Of a stretch of DNA of 64,000 nucleotides, positions 39,083-47,392 are shown in pieces. The position numbers were made by a program, and so were the translations under genes. How positions within the stretch are numbered: position 1 is the first letter of the stretch; each line of letters starts with the position of its first letter. A model generated the notes under the pieces. It was given only the letters and a program-made list of their open reading frames with translations. It was not told the DNA's origin and did no database searches. The DNA comes from Bacteroidales bacterium (lineage in GTDB: Bacteria; Bacteroidota; Bacteroidia; Bacteroidales; VadinHA17), in NCBI GenBank assembly GCA_016709865.1, contig JADJLX010000003.1, positions 558,001 to 622,000 of the forward strand. Direction: 5' to 3'.

Positions 39083-40252
39083 ATGCAAATCAAAAGACGT
39101 AATTTCATTAAACAATCGTTATCATCAGCTGCAGGACTGGCAACTGCGGCTATGCTTCCCGCAGATCTTTTCAGCAGAGGAATACATGAGACTTCCCATC
39201 CGAAAGAAGTAATAGTGGAACCAAAGATGCAGACCCGACCAAAGGAATCAATCAGGTTTTCAGTAATCGGAATCAACCATAATCATATTAACGGAATGGT
39301 AACTTCACTTATCGGAGGAGGTGGCGAACTTGTGATGGTATATGCCAAAGAGCCTGATTTGTTAAAAGGTTTTACCAGGTCATTTCCCAAAGTTAAAGTG
39401 GCCGCAAGCGAAGATGAGATACTGCAGGATAATTCCATTCAGCTTGTCGCCAGCGCTGGAATCCCTGTCGAAAGGGCTCCGCTTGGGATCAGGGTGATGC
39501 AGTCGGGCAAGGATTATATGACCGACAAGCCGGGGATTTTAACATTTGAACAGCTTAAAAAGGTAAAGAAAGTTCAGAAAGCTACAAATCGTATCTATTC
39601 AATAATGTACAGCGAGAGACTGGGTTCTCCCGCTGCAGTAAAGGCTGACGAGCTTATTAGGGCCGGAGCCATAGGAAAGGTTGTTCAGACAATAGGTATG
39701 GGACCTCACAGAATGACTCCCAAAACACGTCCTGCCTGGTTTTTTGATCCAGCCCTGGCGGGAGGTATATTATGTGATATTGGCTCGCACCAGTGCGATC
39801 AGTTCCTGTTTTATACCGGGGCAAAGGAGGCAGAAGTCAACTTCGCCCAGATTGGAAATTTCAATCTTCCTGCTTATCCGAATTTTCAGGACTTTGGCGA
39901 CATGAGCCTTCGCAGCCCTAATGCTTCAGGCTATATACGCATCGACTGGTTCACACCCGATGGTCTGGCTACCTGGGGCGACGGACGAGTGTTTATTCTC
40001 GGGACAGAAGGTTTTATTGAGATGCGAAAATACATCGATGTACTGGGACGTAAAGGGGGTAATCACCTGCTTATGACTAATCAAAAAGAGTCAATTTATT
40101 ATGATTGCTCAAAGGTGTATCTGCCTTATGGTGAGCAGCTTGTAAGAGATGTCGTAAACCGTACTGAAACTGCAATGCCTCAGGATCATTGTTTCCTTGC
40201 AACAGAGTTGGCGCTCACTGCCCAGAAAATTGCCCGCAGACTTAATGTGTGA
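39083..40252 (+). CDS. Tat-exported Gfo/Idh/MocA family oxidoreductase
   Basis: 389 residues from ATG 39083. The N-terminus MQIKRRNFIKQSL with a hydrophobic alanine-rich stretch is a twin-arginine signal. The Rossmann fold starts at RFSVIGINHNHINGMV, the catalytic-domain Lys lies in MTDKPGILTFEQL, and EMRKYIDVLGRKGG falls in the C-terminal sheet. Periplasmic members of this family act on sugar derivatives with NAD(P) bound before export. A longer reading frame to 39011 would bury the Tat signal, so the internal ATG is preferred. Confidence 0.87.
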   Translation: MQIKRRNFIKQSLSSAAGLATAAMLPADLFSRGIHETSHPKEVIVEPKMQTRPKESIRFSVIGINHNHINGMVTSLIGGGGELVMVYAKEPDLLKGFTRSFPKVKVAASEDEILQDNSIQLVASAGIPVERAPLGIRVMQSGKDYMTDKPGILTFEQLKKVKKVQKATNRIYSIMYSERLGSPAAVKADELIRAGAIGKVVQTIGMGPHRMTPKTRPAWFFDPALAGGILCDIGSHQCDQFLFYTGAKEAEVNFAQIGNFNLPAYPNFQDFGDMSLRSPNASGYIRIDWFTPDGLATWGDGRVFILGTEGFIEMRKYIDVLGRKGGNHLLMTNQKESIYYDCSKVYLPYGEQLVRDVVNRTETAMPQDHCFLATELALTAQKIARRLNV

Positions 40253-40318
40253 TTTTTTTAGGAGAAATGTGAACAGTTTTTATTACTTTTATGTGTCTCA
40301 AATTTCGCTGCATAAAAT

Positions 40319-42829
40319 ATGGAAACTGTCATAAACAATGATCTGCAGTTTGCTTTTGATTTTGTTAAATACACAAACCGCAACATCTTTCTTACCGGTA
40401 AGGCAGGAACAGGAAAAACGACTTTTCTTCACGACCTGAAAAGAACATCCCCAAAGCGGATGATTGTTGTTGCCCCGACCGGTGTTGCTGCAATAAACGC
40501 CGGAGGTGTTACCCTTCATTCATTCTTTCAGTTGCCCTTCCATCCCTACGTTCCATCGTTTTATCTGCCTCAGGTTAATCGCGAAAATACGGCTGAGCAA
40601 AATGATCCGCCGGGATATAAGATGAGCCGTGAAAAGATTAATATTATCAGAAGTCTCGATCTGCTTGTAATTGATGAAATAAGCATGGTGAGAGCTGATA
40701 CTTTGGATGCCGTCGACTCTGCCCTCAGACGGTACAAAAGCCGTCATCTCCCATTTGGCGGAGTTCAGCTGCTTATGATCGGCGACCTTCAGCAACTTGC
40801 TCCTGTTGTCAAAGATGAAGACAGGGAGATCCTTGATAAATATTATGATTCTGTATTTTTCTTCGGGAGCAGGGCGCTGTGCAGCACCGATTATGTAACT
40901 ATTGAACTTAAACATATTTACAGACAGAATGATAAGGTTTTTATTAACCTGCTGAATAAGGTCCGCGACAATCATGTGGACACAGAAGTACTGAGCGAAC
41001 TTAATAAAAGATATATTCCTGATTTTGATCCGGACTCAGGAGGCGGATATATCACTCTTACAACACACAATAATCAGGCCCAGACGCTTAATGACTCAAA
41101 GCTGGAAAAACTTCCCGGCAGGTCTCACTCCTTTAAAGCAACAATTCAGGATGAGTTTCCGGAGTTTTCATATCCTACTGCAAGTGAGCTTATTCTGAAG
41201 AAAGGAGCCCAGGTTATGTTTGTTAAGAATGATATTTCCAGGGACAAGCTTTTCTTCAACGGGAAAATAGGGAAAGTAGAAGATTTTGAGGACGATATAA
41301 TCATTGTTAAGTGCCCGGATGACGATTCCCCGATCATGGTTGAAAGGGCGGAATGGCAAAACATGAAGTATTCACTTGATGACGATACAAAAGAGATTCA
41401 GGAGACAGTTATCGGGACATTTACTCAATACCCTCTCAAGCTGGCATGGGCAATTACAATTCATAAGAGCCAGGGACTTACTTTTGAAAGAGCCGTTATT
41501 GATGCCTGTGCTGCTTTTGCCCACGGGCAGGTCTATGTGGCTCTCAGCCGCTGCCGTACGCTTGACGGACTGGTGCTAAGCACCCGGATCAATCAGCGAA
41601 GCATAATCGATAATCCTGCTATCTCGGAATTTGTAAATGAAAAGATTCAGAATCAACCGGGTCAGCCTCAGCTGGCAGAGGCAAAAAAAGCATACCAGCA
41701 GATGTTGCTGACAGAACTATTCGATTTTACTCCTGTTACGCGCAGTTTACACTATTGCCTCAAGGTTGTAAATGAGCACAAAGAGAGTATTTTAGGTAAT
41801 CCACGGGAAATCATCGAACAAAATATCATAAGCATCAATACAGACCTTATTGAAGTCTCTGACAAATTCCAGCCACAGTTGAATGGACTTTTAAAGGGGG
41901 AAACGGATGCTGAAGAAAATGTTCTGCTTCAGGATAGAGTAAAAAAAGCCAGCGAATTCTTTTCAGTGAAACTTGAAGCCGCCATGAAAGAAATTCTGGA
42001 GGGTTTTACAGTTGAGACAGATAATAAGGCAGTTCGCAAATCAATCGCTGAGGCATCGGAGCGTCTGAAAAAGGAGGGAGACACAAAGTTAGCCTGTCTT
42101 AATGCTGTGAGGTCAGGTTTTACAATTGGCAAGTATCTGGAAGCTAAAGCTAAATCGGCTATCGAAGTTCCTGCTGCAAAATCTCATCAGGTAAAAACTG
42201 CAGATGATGCTTCCGGTATTATTAAGCATCCGGTTCTTTTCCGTATGCTTAAAGAATGGAGGAATCAGAAAGCAAAGGAAACCGGACTTTCGCATTACAT
42301 GATATTACATCAGAAAACGATGGTTAATCTGGCCGGTTTTCTGCCTCAGTCATTATCTGCGCTCAGGCTGGTAAAGGGAATGGGGAAGAAGAAATCAGAG
42401 AAATTCGGAGGCGAAATTCTGGAGATAATTACTTTCTATTGTGAAAAAGAAAACATTGCACCGGCTGTTGATACCATTGCATATGGAAAAGCAATAAAAA
42501 AAGTTAAAGAGGATACAAAGAAAATAAGTTTTGATCTATTTAAAGAGGGTAAGTCAGTTACACAAATTGCTGAGGAGAGAAACCTGATAGCAACAACTAT
42601 TGAAAGTCATCTGGCATTTTATGTTGGTAAGGGCGAGATTCCGGTCAGAAGATTTGTTTCACAGGAAAAGACAGACCTTATCTCCAGACATTTTGGAGGA
42701 AGTGATGATCTTAAACTGGGACCTGTAAAGGAGGCTCTGGGGGATCAGGTGACATGGAGTGAAATCAGGTTTGTGGCGAACCATATTGAGTTTTTGAGAA
42801 AATCCTCCAATTTACCTCCGAGGCAGTAA
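40319..42829 (+). CDS. PIF1-like helicase with HRDC and HTH C-terminal domains
   Basis: An 836-residue protein. The N-terminal ~430 residues are an SF1B helicase of the PIF1/RecD2 type: Walker A GKAGTGKTT (27-35), LLVIDEISMV (Walker B), GDLQQLAPV, and the UvrD-C2-like AWAITIHKSQGLTF with ALSRCRTLDGL. An HRDC domain lies near 635-712 (HPVLFRMLKEWRN … GMGKKKSEKFG). A helix-turn-helix (~745-790: KEGKSVTQIAEERNL) of the YpbB/RQC-like kind ends the protein. It is probably a genome-maintenance helicase for replication or G-quadruplex roadblocks. It stands as a single gene. Confidence 0.88.
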   Translation: METVINNDLQFAFDFVKYTNRNIFLTGKAGTGKTTFLHDLKRTSPKRMIVVAPTGVAAINAGGVTLHSFFQLPFHPYVPSFYLPQVNRENTAEQNDPPGYKMSREKINIIRSLDLLVIDEISMVRADTLDAVDSALRRYKSRHLPFGGVQLLMIGDLQQLAPVVKDEDREILDKYYDSVFFFGSRALCSTDYVTIELKHIYRQNDKVFINLLNKVRDNHVDTEVLSELNKRYIPDFDPDSGGGYITLTTHNNQAQTLNDSKLEKLPGRSHSFKATIQDEFPEFSYPTASELILKKGAQVMFVKNDISRDKLFFNGKIGKVEDFEDDIIIVKCPDDDSPIMVERAEWQNMKYSLDDDTKEIQETVIGTFTQYPLKLAWAITIHKSQGLTFERAVIDACAAFAHGQVYVALSRCRTLDGLVLSTRINQRSIIDNPAISEFVNEKIQNQPGQPQLAEAKKAYQQMLLTELFDFTPVTRSLHYCLKVVNEHKESILGNPREIIEQNIISINTDLIEVSDKFQPQLNGLLKGETDAEENVLLQDRVKKASEFFSVKLEAAMKEILEGFTVETDNKAVRKSIAEASERLKKEGDTKLACLNAVRSGFTIGKYLEAKAKSAIEVPAAKSHQVKTADDASGIIKHPVLFRMLKEWRNQKAKETGLSHYMILHQKTMVNLAGFLPQSLSALRLVKGMGKKKSEKFGGEILEIITFYCEKENIAPAVDTIAYGKAIKKVKEDTKKISFDLFKEGKSVTQIAEERNLIATTIESHLAFYVGKGEIPVRRFVSQEKTDLISRHFGGSDDLKLGPVKEALGDQVTWSEIRFVANHIEFLRKSSNLPPRQ

Positions 42830-42872
42830 TATTTTGATATAAGGCATAAAAATGATTGATAAACATAGGATA

Positions 42873-42944
42873 TTACTGCTTAGACAGTAAAATAATGAAA
42901 ATAGTTTGTTTGTTTGAAAAATATAGCTTAATTTTACCGCTATA
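42873..42944 (+). promoter_or_regulatory. Two inverted repeats upstream of hipB (candidate operators)
   Basis: TTACTG-N6-CAGTAA (42873-42890) and TATAGC-N11-GCTATA (42922-42944) lie within 83 bases upstream of the hipB start. HipB-type repressors bind paired inverted repeats ahead of their own operon, so these are likely autoregulatory operators. The second one is only ten bases from the ATG and should overlap the promoter or start region. Confidence 0.55.
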
Positions 42945-42954
42945 AGAGTAAATA

Positions 42955-43194
42955 ATGACAAAATCGCAGGAGTTATCATATGTAGTTAAGGCGCATCGAA
43001 AGGCAGCCAAATTGAGTCGGGCCAGCCTAGCTGAAATGGCAGGTGTTGGTAAGACTGTAATTTATGATATTGAAAACGGGAAAGAAACTATTCAATTAAA
43101 CACTTTACGAAAAATACTTAAAGTATTAAACATCAGGATAGAGCTAATAAGTCCGTTAATGGACCACCTACATAATGAAAATGAGAAAGGTTAA
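42955..43194 (+). CDS. hipB: HipB-like XRE-family antitoxin/repressor
   Basis: A 79-residue helix-turn-helix protein: VVKAHRKAAKLSRASLAEMAGVGKTVIYDIENGK is a clear XRE domain, followed by a short beta-forming tail (VLNIRIELISPL) typical of HipB dimerisation. It is the first gene of a three-gene overlap set. Its end overlaps the next gene by 20 bases. It is expected to repress the operon and take part in toxin control. Confidence 0.88.
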   Translation: MTKSQELSYVVKAHRKAAKLSRASLAEMAGVGKTVIYDIENGKETIQLNTLRKILKVLNIRIELISPLMDHLHNENEKG

Positions 43195-43495
43195 AGTATT
43201 TGTTAAGGGAGTTGAGGCAGGAACCCTGACAGAATTACAACAGGGTAAAGAGTATTTATTTGAATATCTGGCAGGATATAATGGACTAGATATATCCCGT
43301 TCTATGCCGCGGAATACTACAGTATACAGGTTCGATAATTTTCCTCCGTTCTTCGATGGATTATTACCTGAAGGAGTACAATTGGAGGGATTGTTGAAAA
43401 TAAAAAAAATTGATAGAAAGGACTACTTATCGCAATTAATAGCTGTTGGGGACGACATGGTTGGAGTAGTAACTGTAAAAGAAATTCCGGAATGA
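43175..43495 (+). CDS. hipS: HipS-like protein (HipA N-terminal subdomain)
   Basis: A 106-residue protein equal to the N-terminal subdomain 1 of HipA kinases (KVFVKGVEAGTLTELQQGKEYLFEYL … PPFFDGLLPEGVQLEGLLK). It is a separate polypeptide, overlapping hipB by 20 bases and hipT by four (ATGA). In the described HipBST systems this small protein, not HipB, is the antitoxin that neutralises the kinase. The same role is inferred here from arrangement and size. Confidence 0.85.
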   Translation: MKMRKVKVFVKGVEAGTLTELQQGKEYLFEYLAGYNGLDISRSMPRNTTVYRFDNFPPFFDGLLPEGVQLEGLLKIKKIDRKDYLSQLIAVGDDMVGVVTVKEIPE

Positions 43496-44424
43496 ACATC
43501 TGCCCAATAACATATACTCCCTGCGGTAAAGACCGGTATAGTTCTGCGGGACTCAGACTTTTGAGTGCAGGGCTAAAAACATTAAATGACCTTGAGTATA
43601 CTGCTGATGAACAAAGGAAGGAAGCTTTTAACCGTGCATCGAAAATGTCAGTTCAGGGAGTCCAGCCGAAGCTTAGTGCAGTTCTTAGCGTGAAAGATGA
43701 AAAGTTTAGTATTGTAGATAATGGCGGGAAATATATACTCAAACCTCAACACAATCTTTATTTGCAAATGCCTGAGAATGAAGATCTCACAATGAAGCTT
43801 GCTGCGGAGATTGGGCTGGAAATACCTTTACATGGTTTAATCTGGTCGAAGGATAATTCATTAACATATTTTATTAAGCGATTTGACAGGAAGGGACAGA
43901 ATGATAAAGTTCCGGTTGAAGATTTTGCCCAGCTTGCCGGACTGAGTCGCAATACAAAGTATGATTACAGTATGGAAAGAGTTGTAAAGTTGATTGATGA
44001 ATACTGCACATTCCCTGCAATAGAGAAAATAAAGCTATTTAAACTGGTTATATTCTGTTATTTAGTTGGTAATGAGGATATGCATCTGAAAAATTTCTCC
44101 ATTATCACCAGAGATCAAAAAGTGATGCTGTCACCGTGTTATGATCTGGTTAATTCCACAATCGAATACAAGAAACAGGATGAAGAAATGGCCTTGCCAT
44201 TGAAAGGTAAGAAGAAACATTTAACCCGTAACATCCTTGTTGACTACTTTGGAATGGAAAGAAGTGAATTAACAGCAAAGAGTATTGAAAAAGTACTTGA
44301 AGCAATCGGGTTAGCAATACCAAAATGGAAAAGTTTGATTGATATCAGTTTTTTATCAAAAGAGATGAAAGGCAAATATCATGATTTACTGGACCAGAGA
44401 CTTGCGGTCATGAAAATTCAGTGA
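43492..44424 (+). CDS. hipT: HipT-like Ser/Thr kinase toxin
   Basis: A 310-residue HipA-fold kinase without the N-terminal subdomain. The Gly-rich loop is SVQGVQPKLS (residues 53-62), with Ser53 a candidate autophosphorylation site. The ATP-binding Lys is in YILKPQ. Catalytic Asp196 and Asn201 lie in GNEDMHLKNFS, and metal-binding Asp218 in CYDLVNS. All key kinase residues are present, so it should be active. HipA and HipT toxins phosphorylate aminoacyl-tRNA synthetases (GltX or TrpS) and stop translation; which one this toxin targets is unknown. Confidence 0.87.
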   Translation: MNICPITYTPCGKDRYSSAGLRLLSAGLKTLNDLEYTADEQRKEAFNRASKMSVQGVQPKLSAVLSVKDEKFSIVDNGGKYILKPQHNLYLQMPENEDLTMKLAAEIGLEIPLHGLIWSKDNSLTYFIKRFDRKGQNDKVPVEDFAQLAGLSRNTKYDYSMERVVKLIDEYCTFPAIEKIKLFKLVIFCYLVGNEDMHLKNFSIITRDQKVMLSPCYDLVNSTIEYKKQDEEMALPLKGKKKHLTRNILVDYFGMERSELTAKSIEKVLEAIGLAIPKWKSLIDISFLSKEMKGKYHDLLDQRLAVMKIQ

Positions 44425-44562
44425 AGTCATGATGTTACTGGTTTGGTTTTAGCAGACTACCCTTAATATCCGATAATTATTCGTATCATTAACTTTCTGA
44501 CATTTTTCAGGAAATTAATTCTTCCTGATATGTCCCTCACTAACTAACATAAAGAAAAATCT

Positions 44563-45258
44563 ATGTGTTTTTCAGCTGAAGCAAGTTTCGTGGGCGGAGT
44601 AATTATCTCTGCCATAGGTATTGCAACCGTAACAAAGGTTCATAAGCCTTCGCAGATAGTATTTGCCAGTATTCCGCTTTTTTTCGGATTGCAGCAGATT
44701 GTTGAAGGTAGCTTATGGTTAACAATTCCATTGCCGGAATATGCTGATTTGAGGCAAGTCGGGACTTATATTTTTCTGATTATGGCTGATTTCCTCTGGC
44801 CTACAATGATACCGCTGTCTGTTCTTTTAATGGAAGAAAATAAGAAGAAAAGAAAATATCTGAAGGTCCTGCTTGGAATGGGAATATTTCTTTCACTCTA
44901 TTATGCTTTTTGCCTCATAACATTCAGTGTGACACCACAGATAATGGGTTATCATATTCATTATGCAACTACTTTCCCGAAGTCGCTGTCGATGCCGGCA
45001 TTTATTGTATATCTGATGGTTACAATAACTCCGCTTTTTATCTCCAGCATTAAAAGAACTCATCTGATGGGCATTTTAATGTTCCTTTCCTGCCTGGTTA
45101 CTGCTATATTTTTCACACAGTACCTTACATCGGTCTGGTGCTTTTTTGCAGCATTGCTTAGCGGTGTAATTTACTGGATTCTCCATAGTTCCAGGAGTGT
45201 TTTTAAACTAAATAAATTAGCTTTGTTAAAAGCTGAATCAGAAAGGTTAAAAAGCTGA
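44563..45258 (+). CDS. DUF6629 family membrane protein
   Basis: A 231-residue protein with about seven transmembrane helices, beginning MCFSAEASFVGGVIISAIGIATVTKV, the DUF6629 signature (conserved Cys-Phe-Ser start). The function is unknown. It is followed after 11 bases by an L,D-transpeptidase-like gene and is probably co-transcribed with it. Nothing in the sequence suggests transport motifs. Confidence 0.8.
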   Translation: MCFSAEASFVGGVIISAIGIATVTKVHKPSQIVFASIPLFFGLQQIVEGSLWLTIPLPEYADLRQVGTYIFLIMADFLWPTMIPLSVLLMEENKKKRKYLKVLLGMGIFLSLYYAFCLITFSVTPQIMGYHIHYATTFPKSLSMPAFIVYLMVTITPLFISSIKRTHLMGILMFLSCLVTAIFFTQYLTSVWCFFAALLSGVIYWILHSSRSVFKLNKLALLKAESERLKS

Positions 45259-45269
45259 TATTTTTTCGG

Positions 45270-45950
45270 ATGAATATTCTCAGGCGTATAATAATATTGA
45301 CTCTGTCCACTCTTTGTCTTAACTTTTCCTATTGTAAACAGACAGTAAAAGAAAATGAAATACAGAAGCTATGGGCTGATTGTAAACTTGAAGGAGAGGT
45401 TCCTCCTGATGTTTTCAGTTCAGCAATTATCGGATACCGTAAGATAGAGAATAACAAAAAGAAAAATATCCTTACAATTATTGATTATTCAAAGCCATCC
45501 GATAAGGATAGGTTTTTCGTAATTGACCTTGACACCAAAAAGTTATTATTTAAATGTCTGGTTGCACACGGAAAAAACAGCGGAGAATACATAGCAACAA
45601 GCTTTTCAAACCAGTCGGGGTCTTTAAAGAGCTCCCTGGGGTTTTTCTTGACTGCCGAGACTTACTATGGCGATAATGGCTATTCTCTCAGACTCGATGG
45701 TCTGGAAAAGGGGATAAACGACAGTGCCAGAATGAGGGACATTGTAATTCATGGGGCCGGTTATGTTAGTCAGAATTTTATTGCAGAGAATGGCCGTCTC
45801 GGCAGGAGCTGGGGCTGCCCCGCATTACCCCTCGGGCTCACAAAAGAAATTATTGATTGTATCTCTGAAGGCAGTTGTTTGTTCATATATGCTGCTGATA
45901 GTCTGTACAGTGAAAGCTCGGTACTTTGCAGACCCGACAGGAAAAGATGA
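45270..45950 (+). CDS. Murein L,D-transpeptidase catalytic domain protein (YkuD_2 type)
   Basis: A 226-residue exported protein with an N-terminal signal (1-22). The catalytic domain has the His and Cys motifs IVIHGAGYVSQNF and GRLGRSWGCPALPLG, where Cys is the nucleophile. GEYIATSFSNQSGSLKSSLGFF is also typical of the YkuD_2/YafK-like family. Such enzymes form or remodel peptidoglycan cross-links or attach proteins to it. It is the second gene after DUF6629. Confidence 0.85.
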   Translation: MNILRRIIILTLSTLCLNFSYCKQTVKENEIQKLWADCKLEGEVPPDVFSSAIIGYRKIENNKKKNILTIIDYSKPSDKDRFFVIDLDTKKLLFKCLVAHGKNSGEYIATSFSNQSGSLKSSLGFFLTAETYYGDNGYSLRLDGLEKGINDSARMRDIVIHGAGYVSQNFIAENGRLGRSWGCPALPLGLTKEIIDCISEGSCLFIYAADSLYSESSVLCRPDRKR

Positions 45951-45989
45951 CCTTTATCTTCTTTTATGTATTTCGCATTAAAGAAATAT

Positions 45990-45997
45990 TATATTTG
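45990..45997 (+). promoter_or_regulatory. Promoter -7 box upstream of the beta-barrel gene
   Basis: TATATTTG is an exact -7 box, about 90 bases before the beta-barrel ATG at 46088. An intrinsic terminator lies between the two. Confidence 0.55.
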
Positions 45998-46021
45998 ATC
46001 GGGGAAATCAACATTCTTAAT

Positions 46022-46054
46022 AAGAAGAGACGCCCAATCCGGGGGTCTCTTTTT
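46022..46054 (+). terminator. Terminator or attenuator hairpin in the leader
   Basis: AGAGAC(G)CCC pairs with GGGGTCTCT (one bulge), followed by TTTTTATT. It may end the L,D-transpeptidase transcript. Because it also lies downstream of a good -7 box at 45990, it could act as an attenuator for the beta-barrel gene or end a ~50-nt small RNA. Confidence 0.7.
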
Positions 46055-46087
46055 ATTAGTATCTGTCTTTTATTTAATAACTGCACT

Positions 46088-46795
46088 ATGAAAAAAACTA
46101 TCGGTACATTGATTTTGTCATTCGTATTTGTTGTTTCTTTTTCACAGAAGTGGAAACCAACTCTCGGAATTGAGGGCGGCATGGGAGGCGGGGGCATGAC
46201 TGCCCTGCTTAAAACAAATAATCCAATAATTAAGGATAATGCAGAACTCAGGAAAGATTTTGCTTATTCCGGAGGTGCCTTTCTGCAGGTAATGAGGCAG
46301 AGTTTTGGATTTGAAGTAAAGGTTGACTATACCTCTTTCGGTGCTAATGCTGAGTCGTTCAGCACTCCTGAAAATATTAATCTGAGATATCTTTCAGTAC
46401 CATTTGTATTTAAATTAAGGCTATCTACAAAGGAGGGGTATTCATCCGGCTCCTGGACAGATGAAAGCTATTCGCTTATTGGCAATACACTATATCACTC
46501 ACCAAGTCAGTATTCTGCGGGAGGTGCATTTACCACAAATGTTTTCATTTATGCAGGAGCACAGTACGATATTCTGAAGAGAGCAACTCATACATACGGT
46601 ACAACAACAAAAGCGGTTGATGATATATCGGGAAGTTTAAGTGAAACAGGCTATTCGTTTGTAGTTGGTGCGGAATTTACAATGAATATGTTATCATTTG
46701 ATTTCTCCTATCAGAAGGGTCTGAAACCTGCAATTCCCCTTTCTGATAATTATGTCAATGCCTTTTTGGTTAAAGTCAAGTTCAGGATTCTGTAA
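46088..46795 (+). CDS. Outer-membrane beta-barrel protein
   Basis: 235 residues from ATG 46088, with a signal peptide ending FVVSFSQ. The mature part has alternating strands (TLGIEGGMGGGG, GGAFLQVMRQSFGFEVKVDYTSFG, LRYLSVPFVFKLRL) and ends in a C-terminal strand FLVKVKFRIL, as expected of a PorT/OMP_b-brl-type porin-like barrel. The reading frame extends to 45926, but that part covers the promoter and terminator. The specific function is unknown. Confidence 0.8.
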   Translation: MKKTIGTLILSFVFVVSFSQKWKPTLGIEGGMGGGGMTALLKTNNPIIKDNAELRKDFAYSGGAFLQVMRQSFGFEVKVDYTSFGANAESFSTPENINLRYLSVPFVFKLRLSTKEGYSSGSWTDESYSLIGNTLYHSPSQYSAGGAFTTNVFIYAGAQYDILKRATHTYGTTTKAVDDISGSLSETGYSFVVGAEFTMNMLSFDFSYQKGLKPAIPLSDNYVNAFLVKVKFRIL

Positions 46796-46824
46796 TCCTT
46801 CTTCCGTGATAATGGAGAACTGAC

Positions 46825-46832
46825 TATCTTTG
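46825..46832 (+). promoter_or_regulatory. Promoter -7 box of the VOC gene
   Basis: TATCTTTG, an exact match, lies 25 bases before the ATG at 46858. It is framed by CTGAC and GTCAG, so the box sits in a small palindrome that could be an operator. Confidence 0.5.
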
Positions 46833-46857
46833 TCAGCAATTTCATAATATCTGTTAA

Positions 46858-47256
46858 ATGAATCGTCATATTGCACATATAACTCTTGTTGTTAACGACT
46901 ATGATGAGGCAATCGATTTCTACACAAAGAAGCTTCATTTCAGACTTATGGAGGATACTGTCCTTAGTGAAACCAAGAGGTGGGTAATTGTCTCACCTTC
47001 AGATTCCGGAGGTTGCTCACTTCTTCTTGCTGAAGCCTCAGGAGAGGAGCAGAGGAGCAGAATTGGTAACCAGACAGGCGGAAGGGTCTTTCTTTTCCTC
47101 TATACTGATGATTTTCAAACAGATTATCAGAACCTTATCTATAATAATATCGAAATAGTAAGAGAACCTTCCATTCAACCTTATGGTACTGTGGCTGTTT
47201 TCAAAGATCTTTATGGTAACCTCTGGGATCTGATAGAACCGGGAGGGAGGCAATAG
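46858..47256 (+). CDS. VOC family protein
   Basis: A 132-residue glyoxalase/bleomycin-resistance-fold protein: HIAHITLVVNDYDEAIDFYTKKLHFRL at the start and AVFKDLYGNLWDLIEPG at the end, with His and Glu in metal-ligand positions. The substrate is not known. It is a single gene with its own promoter and a downstream terminator. Confidence 0.87.
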   Translation: MNRHIAHITLVVNDYDEAIDFYTKKLHFRLMEDTVLSETKRWVIVSPSDSGGCSLLLAEASGEEQRSRIGNQTGGRVFLFLYTDDFQTDYQNLIYNNIEIVREPSIQPYGTVAVFKDLYGNLWDLIEPGGRQ

Positions 47257-47281
47257 ATATAGAATAAAACCAAAAGAAAAA

Positions 47282-47317
47282 GGGATTAAGAACTCATCAT
47301 TCCTAATCCCGTTTTTT
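47282..47317 (+). terminator. Terminator of the VOC gene
   Basis: GGGATTA (47282-47288) pairs with TAATCCC (47304-47310), followed by GTTTTTTAG, 26 bases after the VOC stop. The minus-strand gene beyond converges on it. Confidence 0.75.
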
Positions 47318-47335
47318 AGTTTTCCTTAGCTCTTC

Positions 47336-47392
47336 GCCCTGTGCCCTGAGCTCTGTGCCCTGAACCCTTCATGCTGAGCGAAGCCGAAGCAT
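47336..47392 (-). repeat. Composite repeat: 7-nt array plus TGCTGAGCG palindrome, copy 1
   Basis: 47336-47367 is a 7-nt array (GCCCTGT, GCCCTGA, GCTCTGT, GCCCTGA). It is followed by ATGCTGAGCGAAGCCGAAGC at 47371-47390. The same two modules occur in the opposite orientation at 60109-60184. This copy touches the stop codon of the aromatic-rich protein gene. Confidence 0.7.

Noticed and set aside
45926..46087. N-terminal extension of the beta-barrel protein
   Set aside because: It overlaps the previous gene, a promoter box and a terminator; the signal peptide begins at 46088.
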